Positions 43,481 to 53,325 of a DNA stretch of 64,000 nucleotides are shown piece after piece. Origin of the DNA: Gammaproteobacteria bacterium. Its GTDB lineage: Bacteria; Pseudomonadota; Gammaproteobacteria; Thiohalomonadales; Thiohalomonadaceae. A program made the position numbers and the translations under genes. The DNA lies in NCBI GenBank assembly GCA_023228645.1, contig JALOAT010000011.1, positions 28,435 to 92,434 of the forward strand, read 5' to 3'. How positions within the stretch are numbered: position 1 is the stretch's first letter; the number at the start of each line of letters is the position of its first letter. The notes under the pieces are model-generated. The model saw only the letters and a list, made by a program, of their open reading frames with translations. It did no database searches and was not told where the DNA came from.

Positions 43481-44920
43481 TCAACCCGCCGTGGCAGCGA
43501 TGCAGAGGGCCATCAGGGGTCCCGGCAGAATACCCAGCCCGAGCATTGCCAGGGCATTGGCGCTGATGGTCATGCGCATGCCCCAGCCCGCTTCGAGCGG
43601 CGCGCTGTCGGCTGGCTTGTCGAAGTACATGAGCTTCACCACGCGCAGGTAGTAGAACGCACCGATGACCGAGAACACCACCGCAGCCACCGCGAGCCAG
43701 ACCAGATCCGCCTGCACGGCGGCCTGGATGACGAACAACTTGGACCAGAAGCCCAGGAACGGCGGCACGCCGGCCATGGAGAACATGACCATGAGCATGA
43801 GGAAGGCATGCCAGGGGCTGCGCTCGTTGAGACCCTTGTAGTCCTCCAGGTTGTCCGCCTCGAAGCCTGCACGGCTCATGAAAATGACCATGCCGAAGCT
43901 CGCCAGGCTCATGAGGGCATAGGACACCGCGTAGAACAGGCCCGATGCATACCCTGCCTCCGTGCCCGCAAGCACGCCGAGCAGCATGAAGGCGACATGG
44001 GAAATGGCCGAATAGGCCAGCATGCGCTTGATATTGGTCTGGGCGATGGCGATGACGTTGCCGACCGCCAGCGACAGCAACGTGATGATGATGAGGATCT
44101 CCTGCCACTGACCATGCAGCCCGCCCAGGCCGTCCACCAGCAGGCGCATGAGCATGGCGAAGGCCGCCAGCTTGGGCGCGGCACTCATGTACACGGTCAC
44201 CGTGGTAGGCGCGCCGTGGTAGACGTCGGGCACCCACATGTGGAATGGCACGGCTCCGAGCTTGAAGGCGACACCGATGATGATGAACACCAGCGCGAAG
44301 GCGAGCACTACAGGCTGGCCGCTACCGCCCGCGATGGCGGTGTGAATTTCCGCCAAATCGAGGGTTCCCGTGAGGCCGTAGAGCATGGACATACCATACA
44401 GCAGCATGGCCGAGGCCATGGCGCCGAGGACGAAATACTTCATGGCCGCCTCTGAGGCCAGGACGGAATCACGCTGCATGGCCACCATGGCGTACAGGGA
44501 CAAGGACATCAGCTCCAGACCCAGATACACGGTGAGCAGGTTGTGGGCCGAGATGAGGATCATCATGCCGAGCAGGCCGAGCAGGCCCAGCACGAAATAC
44601 TCACCACGCAGCATTTCCCGCTCGCGCAGATAACGCGGTGCATACAAGAAGGCTGCCGCGACGGCCACGTAGGCGGTGAGTTTCAGCAGCACCGCCATGC
44701 CGTCGAGCACGAAGAAGCCCGAAAACACCACCTGTTCCGCCTCGCCGTACAACCGCGCCGTCAACAGGAAGGCGCCGACGAGGGTACCGAGCGAAAGCAG
44801 ATAGGTGACGCTGCGCCGGGCCTCGGCGAGAAACGGATCGACCAGCAGAATCACGCAGGCCATCCCCAGCACGAAGATTTCCGGCAACACCGGCAAAAGC
44901 TGCGACATTTCGAAATTCAT
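43481..44920 (-). CDS. nuoN: NADH-quinone oxidoreductase subunit N
   Basis: Antiporter-like membrane subunit of complex I, 479 residues and about 14 hydrophobic helices. It carries the proton-channel family signature (LMSLSLYAMVAMQRDS and MLAYSAISHVAFMLLG, with the broken-helix Lys/Glu positions). Works in proton pumping at the inner membrane. 12 nt separate it from nuoM. Confidence 0.95.
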   Translation of the reverse strand: MNFEMSQLLPVLPEIFVLGMACVILLVDPFLAEARRSVTYLLSLGTLVGAFLLTARLYGEAEQVVFSGFFVLDGMAVLLKLTAYVAVAAAFLYAPRYLREREMLRGEYFVLGLLGLLGMMILISAHNLLTVYLGLELMSLSLYAMVAMQRDSVLASEAAMKYFVLGAMASAMLLYGMSMLYGLTGTLDLAEIHTAIAGGSGQPVVLAFALVFIIIGVAFKLGAVPFHMWVPDVYHGAPTTVTVYMSAAPKLAAFAMLMRLLVDGLGGLHGQWQEILIIITLLSLAVGNVIAIAQTNIKRMLAYSAISHVAFMLLGVLAGTEAGYASGLFYAVSYALMSLASFGMVIFMSRAGFEADNLEDYKGLNERSPWHAFLMLMVMFSMAGVPPFLGFWSKLFVIQAAVQADLVWLAVAAVVFSVIGAFYYLRVVKLMYFDKPADSAPLEAGWGMRMTISANALAMLGLGILPGPLMALCIAATAG

Positions 44921-44932
44921 CGGCTGTTCCCG

Positions 44933-46447
44933 TCAGATCTTGGATACGGCGATGTGCTCGACCAGATTCTGCACGCTGGCGTGCATCACCTCGAGCAAGG
45001 GATTGGGCCACAGCCCCAGCAGCAGCACACCCACGGCGAGCACTGCGAGGAACAGGAATTCCCGCCCGTTCACGTCTTTCAGCGCCGCGACGGCGTCGCT
45101 GCCGATGGGGCCGAATACCACCCGTTTGATCATCCACAGGGTGTAGGCCGCGCCGATGATGAGCGTGGTAGCGGCCAGGAAGGCGTACCAGAAGTCGGCC
45201 TTGAAGGCGCTCAGGATGACCATGAACTCACCCACGAAGCCCGAGGTACCCGGCAGACCCGCGTTAGCCATGGCGAACAGCACCATGAAGCCGGCGAATA
45301 CCGGCATCACGTTGGCGACCCCGCCGTAGTCTGCGATGGCACGGCTGTGCAGGCGGTCATAGAGTACGCCCACCGACAGGAACATGGCGCCGGACACGAG
45401 GCCGTGCGACACCATCTGCACCATGCCACCTTCGATGCCCATGGCGGCACCGCTGAAGCTGCCGGTATTTTCGGCGATGGCCCAGGCCAGGAACAGACCG
45501 AGAGTAACGAAGCCCATGTGGGCGATGGACGAATACGCGATCAGCTTCTTCATATCCTGCTGGCTGAGGGCCACGAAGCCGATGTAGACCACGGCGATGA
45601 GAGACAGGCCGATCATCAACCAGTCGAGGGCGTGGCTCGCGTCAGGGGTGATGGGCAGTGAGAAGCGCAGGAAGCCGTAGGCCCCGACCTTCAGCATGAT
45701 GGCCGCCAGGATCACGGAGCCCCCCGTGGGTGCCTCCACGTGGGCATCGGGCAACCAGGTGTGCACCGGGAACATGGGCACCTTCACTGCGAAAGCCACC
45801 AGGAAGGCCAGGAAGATGAGGATCTGCGCGGTCATGCCGATGCTCACGGCATGGAAGTCGAGAATGGCGAAACTACCCGCCTGCGTGTACAGGTACACCA
45901 ATGCGACCAGCATGAAGACCGAGCCGAAAAAGGTGTAGAGGAAGAACTTGATGGTCGCATACACGCGGTTGGGACCGCCCCACATGCCGATGATGATGAA
46001 CATCGGGATGAGCATGGCTTCCCAGAACACGTAGAACAGCGCGGCATCGAGGGCGGCGAACACGCCGTTGATGACGCCTTCCATCACCAGGAACGCCGCC
46101 ATGTATTGGGCCGGGCGCTGCTTGATGACCTCCCAGCCGGCAATCACCACCAGCACCGTGGTGAAGGTGGTGAGCACGATGAGCGGCATGGCGATGCCGT
46201 CCACGCCCAGGTGGTAGTTGATGCCGAAGCTTTCGATCCAGGGCCGGAATTCCACGAACTGCATATCGGCCGTGTCAATGGCAAAGCCCGTGAAGAGCGG
46301 AATGGACAGGGCCAGGGTCGCCAGGGCGACCAGCAGTGCGGTCGTTCTGGCGGCATTGGCGCGCTGATCGCCCATGGCGAGTACCAGCGCCGCGCCCGCG
46401 ATGGGCACCCAAATCACCAGGCTGAGAAGAGGCAGTTCGGAAAACAT
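44933..46447 (-). CDS. nuoM: NADH-quinone oxidoreductase subunit M
   Basis: Antiporter-like proton-channel subunit of 504 residues. FPVHTWLPDAHVEAPTGGS and LIAYSSIAHMGFVTLG are the family signatures, containing the conserved His and the discontinuous-helix Lys. About 14 membrane helices. Lies 27 nt after nuoL and 12 nt before nuoN. Confidence 0.96.
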   Translation of the reverse strand: MFSELPLLSLVIWVPIAGAALVLAMGDQRANAARTTALLVALATLALSIPLFTGFAIDTADMQFVEFRPWIESFGINYHLGVDGIAMPLIVLTTFTTVLVVIAGWEVIKQRPAQYMAAFLVMEGVINGVFAALDAALFYVFWEAMLIPMFIIIGMWGGPNRVYATIKFFLYTFFGSVFMLVALVYLYTQAGSFAILDFHAVSIGMTAQILIFLAFLVAFAVKVPMFPVHTWLPDAHVEAPTGGSVILAAIMLKVGAYGFLRFSLPITPDASHALDWLMIGLSLIAVVYIGFVALSQQDMKKLIAYSSIAHMGFVTLGLFLAWAIAENTGSFSGAAMGIEGGMVQMVSHGLVSGAMFLSVGVLYDRLHSRAIADYGGVANVMPVFAGFMVLFAMANAGLPGTSGFVGEFMVILSAFKADFWYAFLAATTLIIGAAYTLWMIKRVVFGPIGSDAVAALKDVNGREFLFLAVLAVGVLLLGLWPNPLLEVMHASVQNLVEHIAVSKI

Positions 46448-46474
46448 GCAGCCAGATCCTTATCGTTGTCGTGT

Positions 46475-48430
46475 TCAGCCGAGCACGAACAAACCGAAGA
46501 GAAGCAACAAGCCCACGATCATCGCGAAGGCGTAGTGATACAGGTAGCCTGATTGCACCCAGCGGGTGACTGCCGCCGTCCACCCCACCACACGCGCCGT
46601 GCCGTTCACGACCAGGCCGTCGATGAGCGTCACGTCACCCGCGCGCCACAACACCCGGCCGAGGCCGCGGCTGCCGCCTGCGAAGAACCAGTCGTTGAAC
46701 TGATCGAAGCCGTACTTGTTTTCCAGCACGCGATGGATGGTGCTGAAGCACGCCGCGATACGCCCCGGCAGTTCAGGACGGCGGATGTACAAATACCAGG
46801 CTACGAACACGCCCGCGGCCGCCAGCCCTACCGGCGGCGCCATGAGGCCGTGCAGGGCCATGGCGAACCAGCCGTGATAACCCTGCGCGAGTTGATCAAG
46901 GACGTCATGCTCGGGCAGCACCCGGATAGCGCCAGCGAAGAAATCCCCGAAGGCCATGTCGCCCGCGTACATGGCACCAGCCAGCACCGAGGGGATGGCG
47001 AGCATCACGAGCGGGACCGTGATCACCCAGGGCGACTCGTGCAGGTGTTCTCGCGTGTGATGGTCCATGCGCTCCTTGCCATGGAACACCAGGAAGTACA
47101 TGCGGAAGCTGTACAGGGCGGTGATGAACACGCCAAGCAGCACGGCAATATAGGCGAAGCCTGCGCCGGGGATCTCGGAATGGCGAACCGCCTCGATGAT
47201 CACGTCCTTCGAATAGAAGCCCGCGAAACCGGGAAAACCGATGAGCGCCAGGGTGCCGACAAGACCGGTGATCCAGGTGATGGGCATGTACTTGCGCAGG
47301 CCGCCCATCTTGCGCATGTCCTGCTCGTGGTGCATGGCCACGATCACCGAACCCGCCCCCAGGAACAGCAGCGCCTTGAAGAAGGCATGGGTCATCAGAT
47401 GGAACACGCCGGCGGCGTAGGCGGAGGCGCCCAGGGCGACGGTCATGTAGCCCAGCTGCGACAGCGTGGAATAGGCCACCACGCGCTTGATGTCGTGCTG
47501 TACGAGACCGAGCAGGCCCATGAAGAAGGCCGTGATCGCACCAATGACCAGCACCACGCTGAGCGCCGTCGTCGACAGCTCGTACAGCGGCGACATACGC
47601 GCCACCATGAAGATACCGGCCGTGACCATGGTGGCGGCGTGGATCAACGCCGAGATGGGCGTCGGGCCCTCCATGGAATCGGGCAGCCACACGTGCAGCG
47701 GCCACTGTGCCGACTTGCCCATGGCGCCGACGAACAGCAACAGGCAGATCACCGTCATGGCATTCCATTCGGTGCCCGGGATGACCTGCATGGTCAGGTC
47801 CTTGTGCAGCTCGGCAGTGGCGAAGACGGCGTTGTAATCAAGGGTATTGAAGTAGAACAGCACACCGGCGATGCCGAGCACGAAACCGAAGTCACCCACG
47901 CGGTTGACCAGGAAGGCCTTCAGGTTGGCGTAAATGGCGCTCTCGCGGGTGTACCAGAAACCGATGAGCAGGTACGACACCAGACCCACCGCTTCCCAAC
48001 CGAAGAACAGCTGCATGAAGTTGTTCGCCATCACCAGCATGAGCATGGAGAAGGTGAACAGCGAGATGTAGCTGAAGAAACGCTGGTAACCTGGATCGTC
48101 GTGCATGTAGCCGATGGTGTAGACATGCACCATGAGCGACACGAAGGTGACCACGACCATCATCATCGCGGTCAGGTTGTCGACCAGAAAGCCCACCTCG
48201 AAGCGCACACCGTCGCTGACGGCCCAGGTGTACACGCTCTGGTTGATGACTTCCGCGCCGCTCACGGCGATCTGGTAGAACACAACCAGGGATCCGAGGA
48301 ATGCGACCGCAACGCCGAGAATGGCGGCCCGGTGCGACCATGTGCGCCCCACGACCTTGCCGAACAGTCCCGCAATGATCGCGCCGACCAGCGGTGCGAG
48401 CACAATGGCGATATTGAGCTTCTCCAGCAT
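46475..48430 (-). CDS. nuoL: NADH-quinone oxidoreductase subunit L
   Basis: The most distal antiporter-like subunit, 651 residues, with the long amphipathic lateral helix at the C-terminus. QWPLHVWLPDSMEGPTPIS and RVVAYSTLSQLGYM are the channel signatures. FFGWEAVGLVSYLLIGFW carries the conserved Glu. Length matches the family. Three nt after nuoK. Confidence 0.97.
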   Translation of the reverse strand: MLEKLNIAIVLAPLVGAIIAGLFGKVVGRTWSHRAAILGVAVAFLGSLVVFYQIAVSGAEVINQSVYTWAVSDGVRFEVGFLVDNLTAMMMVVVTFVSLMVHVYTIGYMHDDPGYQRFFSYISLFTFSMLMLVMANNFMQLFFGWEAVGLVSYLLIGFWYTRESAIYANLKAFLVNRVGDFGFVLGIAGVLFYFNTLDYNAVFATAELHKDLTMQVIPGTEWNAMTVICLLLFVGAMGKSAQWPLHVWLPDSMEGPTPISALIHAATMVTAGIFMVARMSPLYELSTTALSVVLVIGAITAFFMGLLGLVQHDIKRVVAYSTLSQLGYMTVALGASAYAAGVFHLMTHAFFKALLFLGAGSVIVAMHHEQDMRKMGGLRKYMPITWITGLVGTLALIGFPGFAGFYSKDVIIEAVRHSEIPGAGFAYIAVLLGVFITALYSFRMYFLVFHGKERMDHHTREHLHESPWVITVPLVMLAIPSVLAGAMYAGDMAFGDFFAGAIRVLPEHDVLDQLAQGYHGWFAMALHGLMAPPVGLAAAGVFVAWYLYIRRPELPGRIAACFSTIHRVLENKYGFDQFNDWFFAGGSRGLGRVLWRAGDVTLIDGLVVNGTARVVGWTAAVTRWVQSGYLYHYAFAMIVGLLLLFGLFVLG

Positions 48431-48433
48431 CCG

Positions 48434-48739
48434 CTATCCCCTCAGAGTTCCCACGTCATCCACGTTGATGCTGCGCCGACTGCGGAACAGCACCACCAGG
48501 ATGGCCAAGCCGATGGCCGCCTCGGCGGCTGCCACGGTCAGGATGAAAAATACGAACACCTGCCCTGCCGCATCGCCCAGATAGTGGGAGAAAGCGATGA
48601 AATTCATATTGACCGCCAGCAACATCAATTCCACGCACATGAGCAGGATGATGATGCTCTTACGGTTGATGAAGACGCCTGCCATGCTCAGGCAGAACAG
48701 GATGGCGCCGACGATGAGGTAATCGGAAAGCTCGACCAT
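48434..48739 (-). CDS. nuoK: NADH-quinone oxidoreductase subunit K
   Basis: A 101-residue, three-helix membrane subunit of complex I. Conserved Glu residues within the helices (LMCVELMLLAVNMNF and VAAAEAAIGLA) match the NuoK proton path. Between nuoJ (9 nt) and nuoL (3 nt). Confidence 0.96.
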   Translation of the reverse strand: MVELSDYLIVGAILFCLSMAGVFINRKSIIILLMCVELMLLAVNMNFIAFSHYLGDAAGQVFVFFILTVAAAEAAIGLAILVVLFRSRRSINVDDVGTLRG

Positions 48740-48748
48740 GATATGCCC

Positions 48749-49354
48749 TTAGCGGCGCTCCTCCGGATTCATCTGTACCAGCCGCACGCGATCTTCACGC
48801 CGCACCGCCACCTGCTGCGATACACGCTGGTGCTTGGTCTCCGGGCGACGGCGCAGAGTCAGGACAATGGCGGCCACGATTGCGACCAGCAGAATGACGG
48901 CCGCAACCTCGAAGGGGAATACGTAGGTCGTATAGAGCAACTCGCCGAGGGCACGGGTGTTGCTGTAATCCGCCGCATGGCGCACCGGCTCACCTGTCGT
49001 TTCCAGCCCGAACTGACCGCCGCCGAGCACGAAGGCCATGACGCCGACCACCATCACGGCTACCAGTGCGCCGATGGGCAGATAGCGGGCAAAACCTTCG
49101 CGCAAGGCCGCCAGGTCGATGTCGAGCATCATCACCACGAAGATGAACAGCACCATCACCGCGCCCACGTACACGAGCACCAGGGCGATGGCGAGGAACT
49201 CGGCCTCGAGCAGCATCCACAGGCCTGCGCTGGCGATGAACGTCAGCACCAGCGACAAGGCGGCGTGGACCGGATTGCGCACCGTGATGACCATCCCCGC
49301 AGCCAGGATGAGCACGGCTGAGAAGGCGTAGAAGAGCAATTGTTCGAAACTCAT
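48749..49354 (-). CDS. nuoJ: NADH-quinone oxidoreductase subunit J
   Basis: A 201-residue, five-helix membrane subunit. FLAIALVLVYVGAVMVLFIF is the conserved TM3 region, including the pi-bulge tyrosine/glycine area. The C-terminal 35 residues are polar and Arg-rich, a variable tail. ATG at 49354, 13 nt after nuoI. Confidence 0.95.
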   Translation of the reverse strand: MSFEQLLFYAFSAVLILAAGMVITVRNPVHAALSLVLTFIASAGLWMLLEAEFLAIALVLVYVGAVMVLFIFVVMMLDIDLAALREGFARYLPIGALVAVMVVGVMAFVLGGGQFGLETTGEPVRHAADYSNTRALGELLYTTYVFPFEVAAVILLVAIVAAIVLTLRRRPETKHQRVSQQVAVRREDRVRLVQMNPEERR

Positions 49355-49367
49355 TCGGATCTGGTCC

Positions 49368-49856
49368 TCAGCGGTACTTGGCTTGCTGCGCCCGATCGGC
49401 GGCGATCTGTTGTTCGAACCTGTCGCCGACCGCCAGCAGTTTGTCCTTGGTCATGTACAGGTCCTCGCGGGACTCGCCGTGATACTCGTAAAACCGCGTC
49501 TCGACAATGGAATCGACCGGGCAGGACTCCTCGCAGAACCCGCAGTAGATGCACTTGGTCAGGTCGATGTCGTAGCGCGTGGTGCGGCGCGTACCGTCTT
49601 CGCGCCGGTGCGATTCGATGCGGATGGCCATGGCCGGGCACACCACTTCGCAAAGCTTGCAGGCGATGCAGCGCTCCTCGCCGTTGGGATAACGGCGCAA
49701 GGCGTGCAGCCCGCGAAAGCGCGGCGATTGCGGGGCACGCTCCTCCGGGTACTGCACCGTGAACTTGCGACCGAAGAAATAACGGCCTGTTACCGACATG
49801 CCCGCCAACAGCTCCAGCAGGAACAGGCTCTTGAAGAAGCGGAGAATGGATTTCAC
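49368..49856 (-). CDS. nuoI: NADH-quinone oxidoreductase subunit I
   Basis: Ferredoxin-like peripheral subunit of 162 residues holding clusters N6a and N6b. Two [4Fe-4S] motifs: CIACKLCEVVCP and CIYCGFCEESCP. The start is the GTG at 49856 (VKSILRFFKSLFLLELL read with Met), which has a GAGGTG ribosome site six nt away and gives the family length. A longer frame from 49913 would overlap nuoH and is rejected. Confidence 0.95.
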   Translation of the reverse strand: MKSILRFFKSLFLLELLAGMSVTGRYFFGRKFTVQYPEERAPQSPRFRGLHALRRYPNGEERCIACKLCEVVCPAMAIRIESHRREDGTRRTTRYDIDLTKCIYCGFCEESCPVDSIVETRFYEYHGESREDLYMTKDKLLAVGDRFEQQIAADRAQQAKYR

Positions 49857-49866
49857 GCCGTTCACC

Positions 49867-50916
49867 TCACGCCCGTTCGAACGGGAACACGCCCGCCATG
49901 ACCCAGATGCCAATCACCACCAGCCAGACGATGGTGAGGGGAATGAAGACCTTCCAGCCCAGCCGCATGATCTGGTCGTAGCGATAACGCGGAAAGGTCG
50001 CGCGGAACCACAGGAACAGGAACAGGAACACGGACGTCTTGAGCAGCAACCAGTGGATGCCGTCACCCAGCAGCCCACCCGCTTCCCCCCCGAACGGCGA
50101 CAGCCAGCCGCCCAGGAACATGACCGTGGCCAGTACGGAAACCAGGATCATGTTCGCGTATTCGGCCAGGAAGAAGGCGGCGAAGCCCATGCCGGAATAC
50201 TCCACGTGAAAACCGGCGACGATCTCGGACTCGCCTTCCGCCACGTCGAAGGGCGCGCGGTTGGTCTCCGCCACGGCGGAGATGAAGTAGATGACGAACA
50301 GCGGCAGCAGCGGCAGAACGAACCAGCGCGTCACGCCGCCCGACTGGGCGGCGACGATTTCGCCGAAATTGAGGCTGCCCGCCGCCATCAGCACGCCCAC
50401 CAGGGCGAAGCCCATGGCGATCTCGTAGGAGACGATCTGTGCCGCCGAACGCATGGCGCCCAGGAAGGCGTACTTGGAGTTGGAGGCCCAACCCGCCACG
50501 ATGATGCCGTATACGCCCAAGGAGGTGATCGCGAGCACATACAGCAGGCCGGCGTTCACATCCGCGATGACCAGTTCGCTGCCGAACGGGATCACCGCCC
50601 AGGCCGCCAGGGCCGGGGCAAGGGCCAGGATGGGCGCGAGTAGGAACAGAACACGATCCGCGCCGCTCGGGATGACGATTTCCTTGAGCAGCAGTTTGAA
50701 GGTATCGGCTATGGGCTGGAGCCAGCCGCGCGGGCCAACGCGGTTGGGGCCGATGCGGACCTGCATGTAGCCGATGATCTTGCGTTCGGCGAAGGTGAGA
50801 TAGGCCACCACGCCAAAAATGGGCAGCAATACGAAGGTAATCTTGAGCAGGATCACCATCACGGCTACCGTGCTTGCAGGCAGCGCGGGCAACAACGATT
50901 GGATGTATTCGGTCAT
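49867..50916 (-). CDS. nuoH: NADH-quinone oxidoreductase subunit H
   Basis: Membrane subunit of 349 residues and eight or more helices, forming the quinone-site junction. FAERKIIGYMQVRIGPNRVG is the N-terminal signature, and ETNRAPFDVAEGESEIVAGF-type sequence carries the acidic E-channel loop. ATG at 50916, 18 nt after nuoG. Confidence 0.97.
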   Translation of the reverse strand: MTEYIQSLLPALPASTVAVMVILLKITFVLLPIFGVVAYLTFAERKIIGYMQVRIGPNRVGPRGWLQPIADTFKLLLKEIVIPSGADRVLFLLAPILALAPALAAWAVIPFGSELVIADVNAGLLYVLAITSLGVYGIIVAGWASNSKYAFLGAMRSAAQIVSYEIAMGFALVGVLMAAGSLNFGEIVAAQSGGVTRWFVLPLLPLFVIYFISAVAETNRAPFDVAEGESEIVAGFHVEYSGMGFAAFFLAEYANMILVSVLATVMFLGGWLSPFGGEAGGLLGDGIHWLLLKTSVFLFLFLWFRATFPRYRYDQIMRLGWKVFIPLTIVWLVVIGIWVMAGVFPFERA

Positions 50917-50934
50917 TACCGACGATTCCTTTTC

Positions 50935-53301
50935 TTAGCCCTGGCGCAATTCGACCGCGGCAATGGCTGCGCCCGCGTCTACGCTCATGCCCCGCCTGCC
51001 GGCCGGTACCAGCACCGCATCGACGGGCACGGCAGGATCGACCGTCAGCGGCAGCGTCGCTTCATAACTGCCCGCCCGCACCTGCACGGGCCGATCGCTC
51101 GCGAGGCCGAGGCGCGCCGCCGTATCGGGGTGTACACAAACCGCCACGCTTCGGCCATCGCGGGTCGCCTGCAGCGGCTCGGCACGGCGCACCAGGGGAT
51201 CGATGTCGTACATGGGGAACTCAGCGATGCGCTCAAGCCCCGTCAGCGGCGCCGAGATGGCCTCGGGCGACGGCCAGCCCAACTCCACCGCCGAACTTTC
51301 ATTGCAGGCCAGTTGCACTTCATCACGGACCTCGTCGGAGGACATGTACTCGAAGTCCGTGAGGTTGAGCAGATTACCGAGCACGCGCAGCACCTTCCAG
51401 GCCGGACGGGCCTGACCCGGTGCGGGGGCGGCGGCGGAAAAGCTCTGCCACTGGCCCTGGGCGTTGACGAAACTGCCCGAGGTCTCCGCAAAGGTGCAGA
51501 TGGGGAGCATCACATCTGCGTAGTTCTCAGCGGCGGCATCGGCGAAGCTGGTCAGCGCGACGGTGAAATCGGCGTCTGCTACGGCACGCTGCAGGCGGGT
51601 ACCATCGAGGGCGTCGGCGCCCGGCTCCACGCCGAGTAGCACGAAGCCCTTCATGCCCGCTTCAACCATCGCGCGCCAATCGCGGCCGCGCACCCCGGCG
51701 GTCTTGCCGCCGGCCTGACGATGCGGGAGCGCGCCGGCCAGTGCCGCGCCGGCAGCATTACCGCCCTCGGGGATCTGGCCAAAACGTGCGCCGGACAGGC
51801 GTGCGATGAGCGCAGCCAGCGCGCGCAGCTCTGATTGCACCGGATGCAGGCTCGCACCATCCCCGAGCAACACCGCCGCGCGCTGGCTATCGCCGAGCTT
51901 GCGCGCGATGGCGCGATGGCGTTCCTCGACGGCAATTCCGGCGCTCAGTTCGGCAAAGCCCTTGGGCGCCTTGCCGCCCGCTTCCACCAGGGCCTTGGCC
52001 ACGGCCGCCAATTCGGTAGCCATGGCCGACGGCGCGACGACGATCTTTTCCGTTACGGGGAAGAGGAATTCATAGTCGACCGGGTTCACGCACATGACCC
52101 GTGCGCCGGCCAGCGCCGCCTTGCGCACGCGAAGCCCGAGCAGCGGCTGGTCCTTGCGGATGTTGGAACCCACCAGCAGCAGCGCATCCACGCGCTCCAG
52201 GTCTTCAATGGCCATGCCGAGGCCCGGTGCGGGCGGCGTCAAATCCTGGTCGCGGAAGTCCTGCTGGCGCAGGCGGTAATCCACGTTGCCGCTGCCCAGC
52301 CCGCGCAGCACCCGCTGCAACAGGTACAGCTCTTCGGTGGTGGCGGTGTAGGCGCCGAGACCGGCGACGCGATCGGCGCCGTGCTGATCGACCACCCGCT
52401 GCAGGCCCTCTGCCGCGAAGGTCAGCGCTGTGTCCCAATCGGTCTCTTCCCAACGACCTTCCCGTTTGACGCGAGGTGCCAGCAGGCGGTCAGGGTGGTT
52501 GAGCGCCGTGTAGCTGAACCGATCGCGGTCAGCGAGCCAGCTTTCGTTCACTGCCTCGTTGGCGCGCGGGCGCACACGCATGACGCGCCCTGCGCGGGTA
52601 TCCACGTGCAGGTTTGCACCCACGCTGTCGTGGGGCGAGACGCTTTCGGACGTGGTGAGTTCCCACGGACGGGCGGTGTAGCGATAGGGCTTGGAGGTCA
52701 GCGCACCCACCGGACAGAGGTCGATCACATTGCCCGACAGCTCCGAGTCCACACTGCGCTCGATGTAGGTGGTGATGCGCATGTGCTCGCCGCGGGAGAC
52801 CGCACCGAGTTCCATGATGCCCGCTATCTCCTGGCCGAAGCGCACACAACGCGTGCAATGGATGCAGCGCGTCATGTCGGTGGCGATGAGCGGTCCGAGA
52901 TTGCTGTCCTGCACGATGCGCTTGTGCTCGGCATAACGCGAAACGTCGTTGCCGTAGCCCATGGCCATTTCCTGCAGGTCGCACTCCCCGCCCTGATCGC
53001 AGATCGGGCAATCGAGCGGGTGATTGATGAGCAGGAATTCCATCACCGCCTTCTGTGCCGCGATGGCCTTGGGTGAACGCGTGAAGACCTTCATGCCCTC
53101 GGTGACCGGCGTCGCACAGGCCGGCAGGGGCTTGGCGGCCTTCTCCACTTCCACGAGGCACATGCGGCAACTGGCCGCGATGGAGAGCTTTTTGTGGTAG
53201 CAGAACCGGGGAATGACGATGCCTGCGTTGTCCGCGGCTTCGATTACCGTGGCGCCGTCGCGTGCTTCGACAGGAATGCCGTTGATCTCGATCTTTACCA
53301 T
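50935..53301 (-). CDS. nuoG: NADH-quinone oxidoreductase subunit G
   Basis: Largest peripheral subunit, 788 residues, shorter than the roughly 900-residue enterobacterial form. The N-terminus carries the [2Fe-2S] cysteines (IPRFCYHKK, CRMCLVEVE), the His-Cys3 cluster (CDQGGECDLQ) and CIHCTRCVRF for a [4Fe-4S] cluster. The rest is a molybdopterin-oxidoreductase-like domain that is not expected to bind molybdenum. ATG at 53301, 24 nt after nuoF. Confidence 0.96.
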   Translation of the reverse strand: MVKIEINGIPVEARDGATVIEAADNAGIVIPRFCYHKKLSIAASCRMCLVEVEKAAKPLPACATPVTEGMKVFTRSPKAIAAQKAVMEFLLINHPLDCPICDQGGECDLQEMAMGYGNDVSRYAEHKRIVQDSNLGPLIATDMTRCIHCTRCVRFGQEIAGIMELGAVSRGEHMRITTYIERSVDSELSGNVIDLCPVGALTSKPYRYTARPWELTTSESVSPHDSVGANLHVDTRAGRVMRVRPRANEAVNESWLADRDRFSYTALNHPDRLLAPRVKREGRWEETDWDTALTFAAEGLQRVVDQHGADRVAGLGAYTATTEELYLLQRVLRGLGSGNVDYRLRQQDFRDQDLTPPAPGLGMAIEDLERVDALLLVGSNIRKDQPLLGLRVRKAALAGARVMCVNPVDYEFLFPVTEKIVVAPSAMATELAAVAKALVEAGGKAPKGFAELSAGIAVEERHRAIARKLGDSQRAAVLLGDGASLHPVQSELRALAALIARLSGARFGQIPEGGNAAGAALAGALPHRQAGGKTAGVRGRDWRAMVEAGMKGFVLLGVEPGADALDGTRLQRAVADADFTVALTSFADAAAENYADVMLPICTFAETSGSFVNAQGQWQSFSAAAPAPGQARPAWKVLRVLGNLLNLTDFEYMSSDEVRDEVQLACNESSAVELGWPSPEAISAPLTGLERIAEFPMYDIDPLVRRAEPLQATRDGRSVAVCVHPDTAARLGLASDRPVQVRAGSYEATLPLTVDPAVPVDAVLVPAGRRGMSVDAGAAIAAVELRQG

Positions 53302-53325
53302 CGTCGTCTGCTTTCCGGGAAGCGG

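Noticed and set aside
46553..49321. Very long open frame on the plus strand opposite nuoL-nuoK-nuoJ
   Set aside because: High-GC antisense openness; His/Gln/Arg-rich nonsense composition and full overlap with three clear nuo genes.
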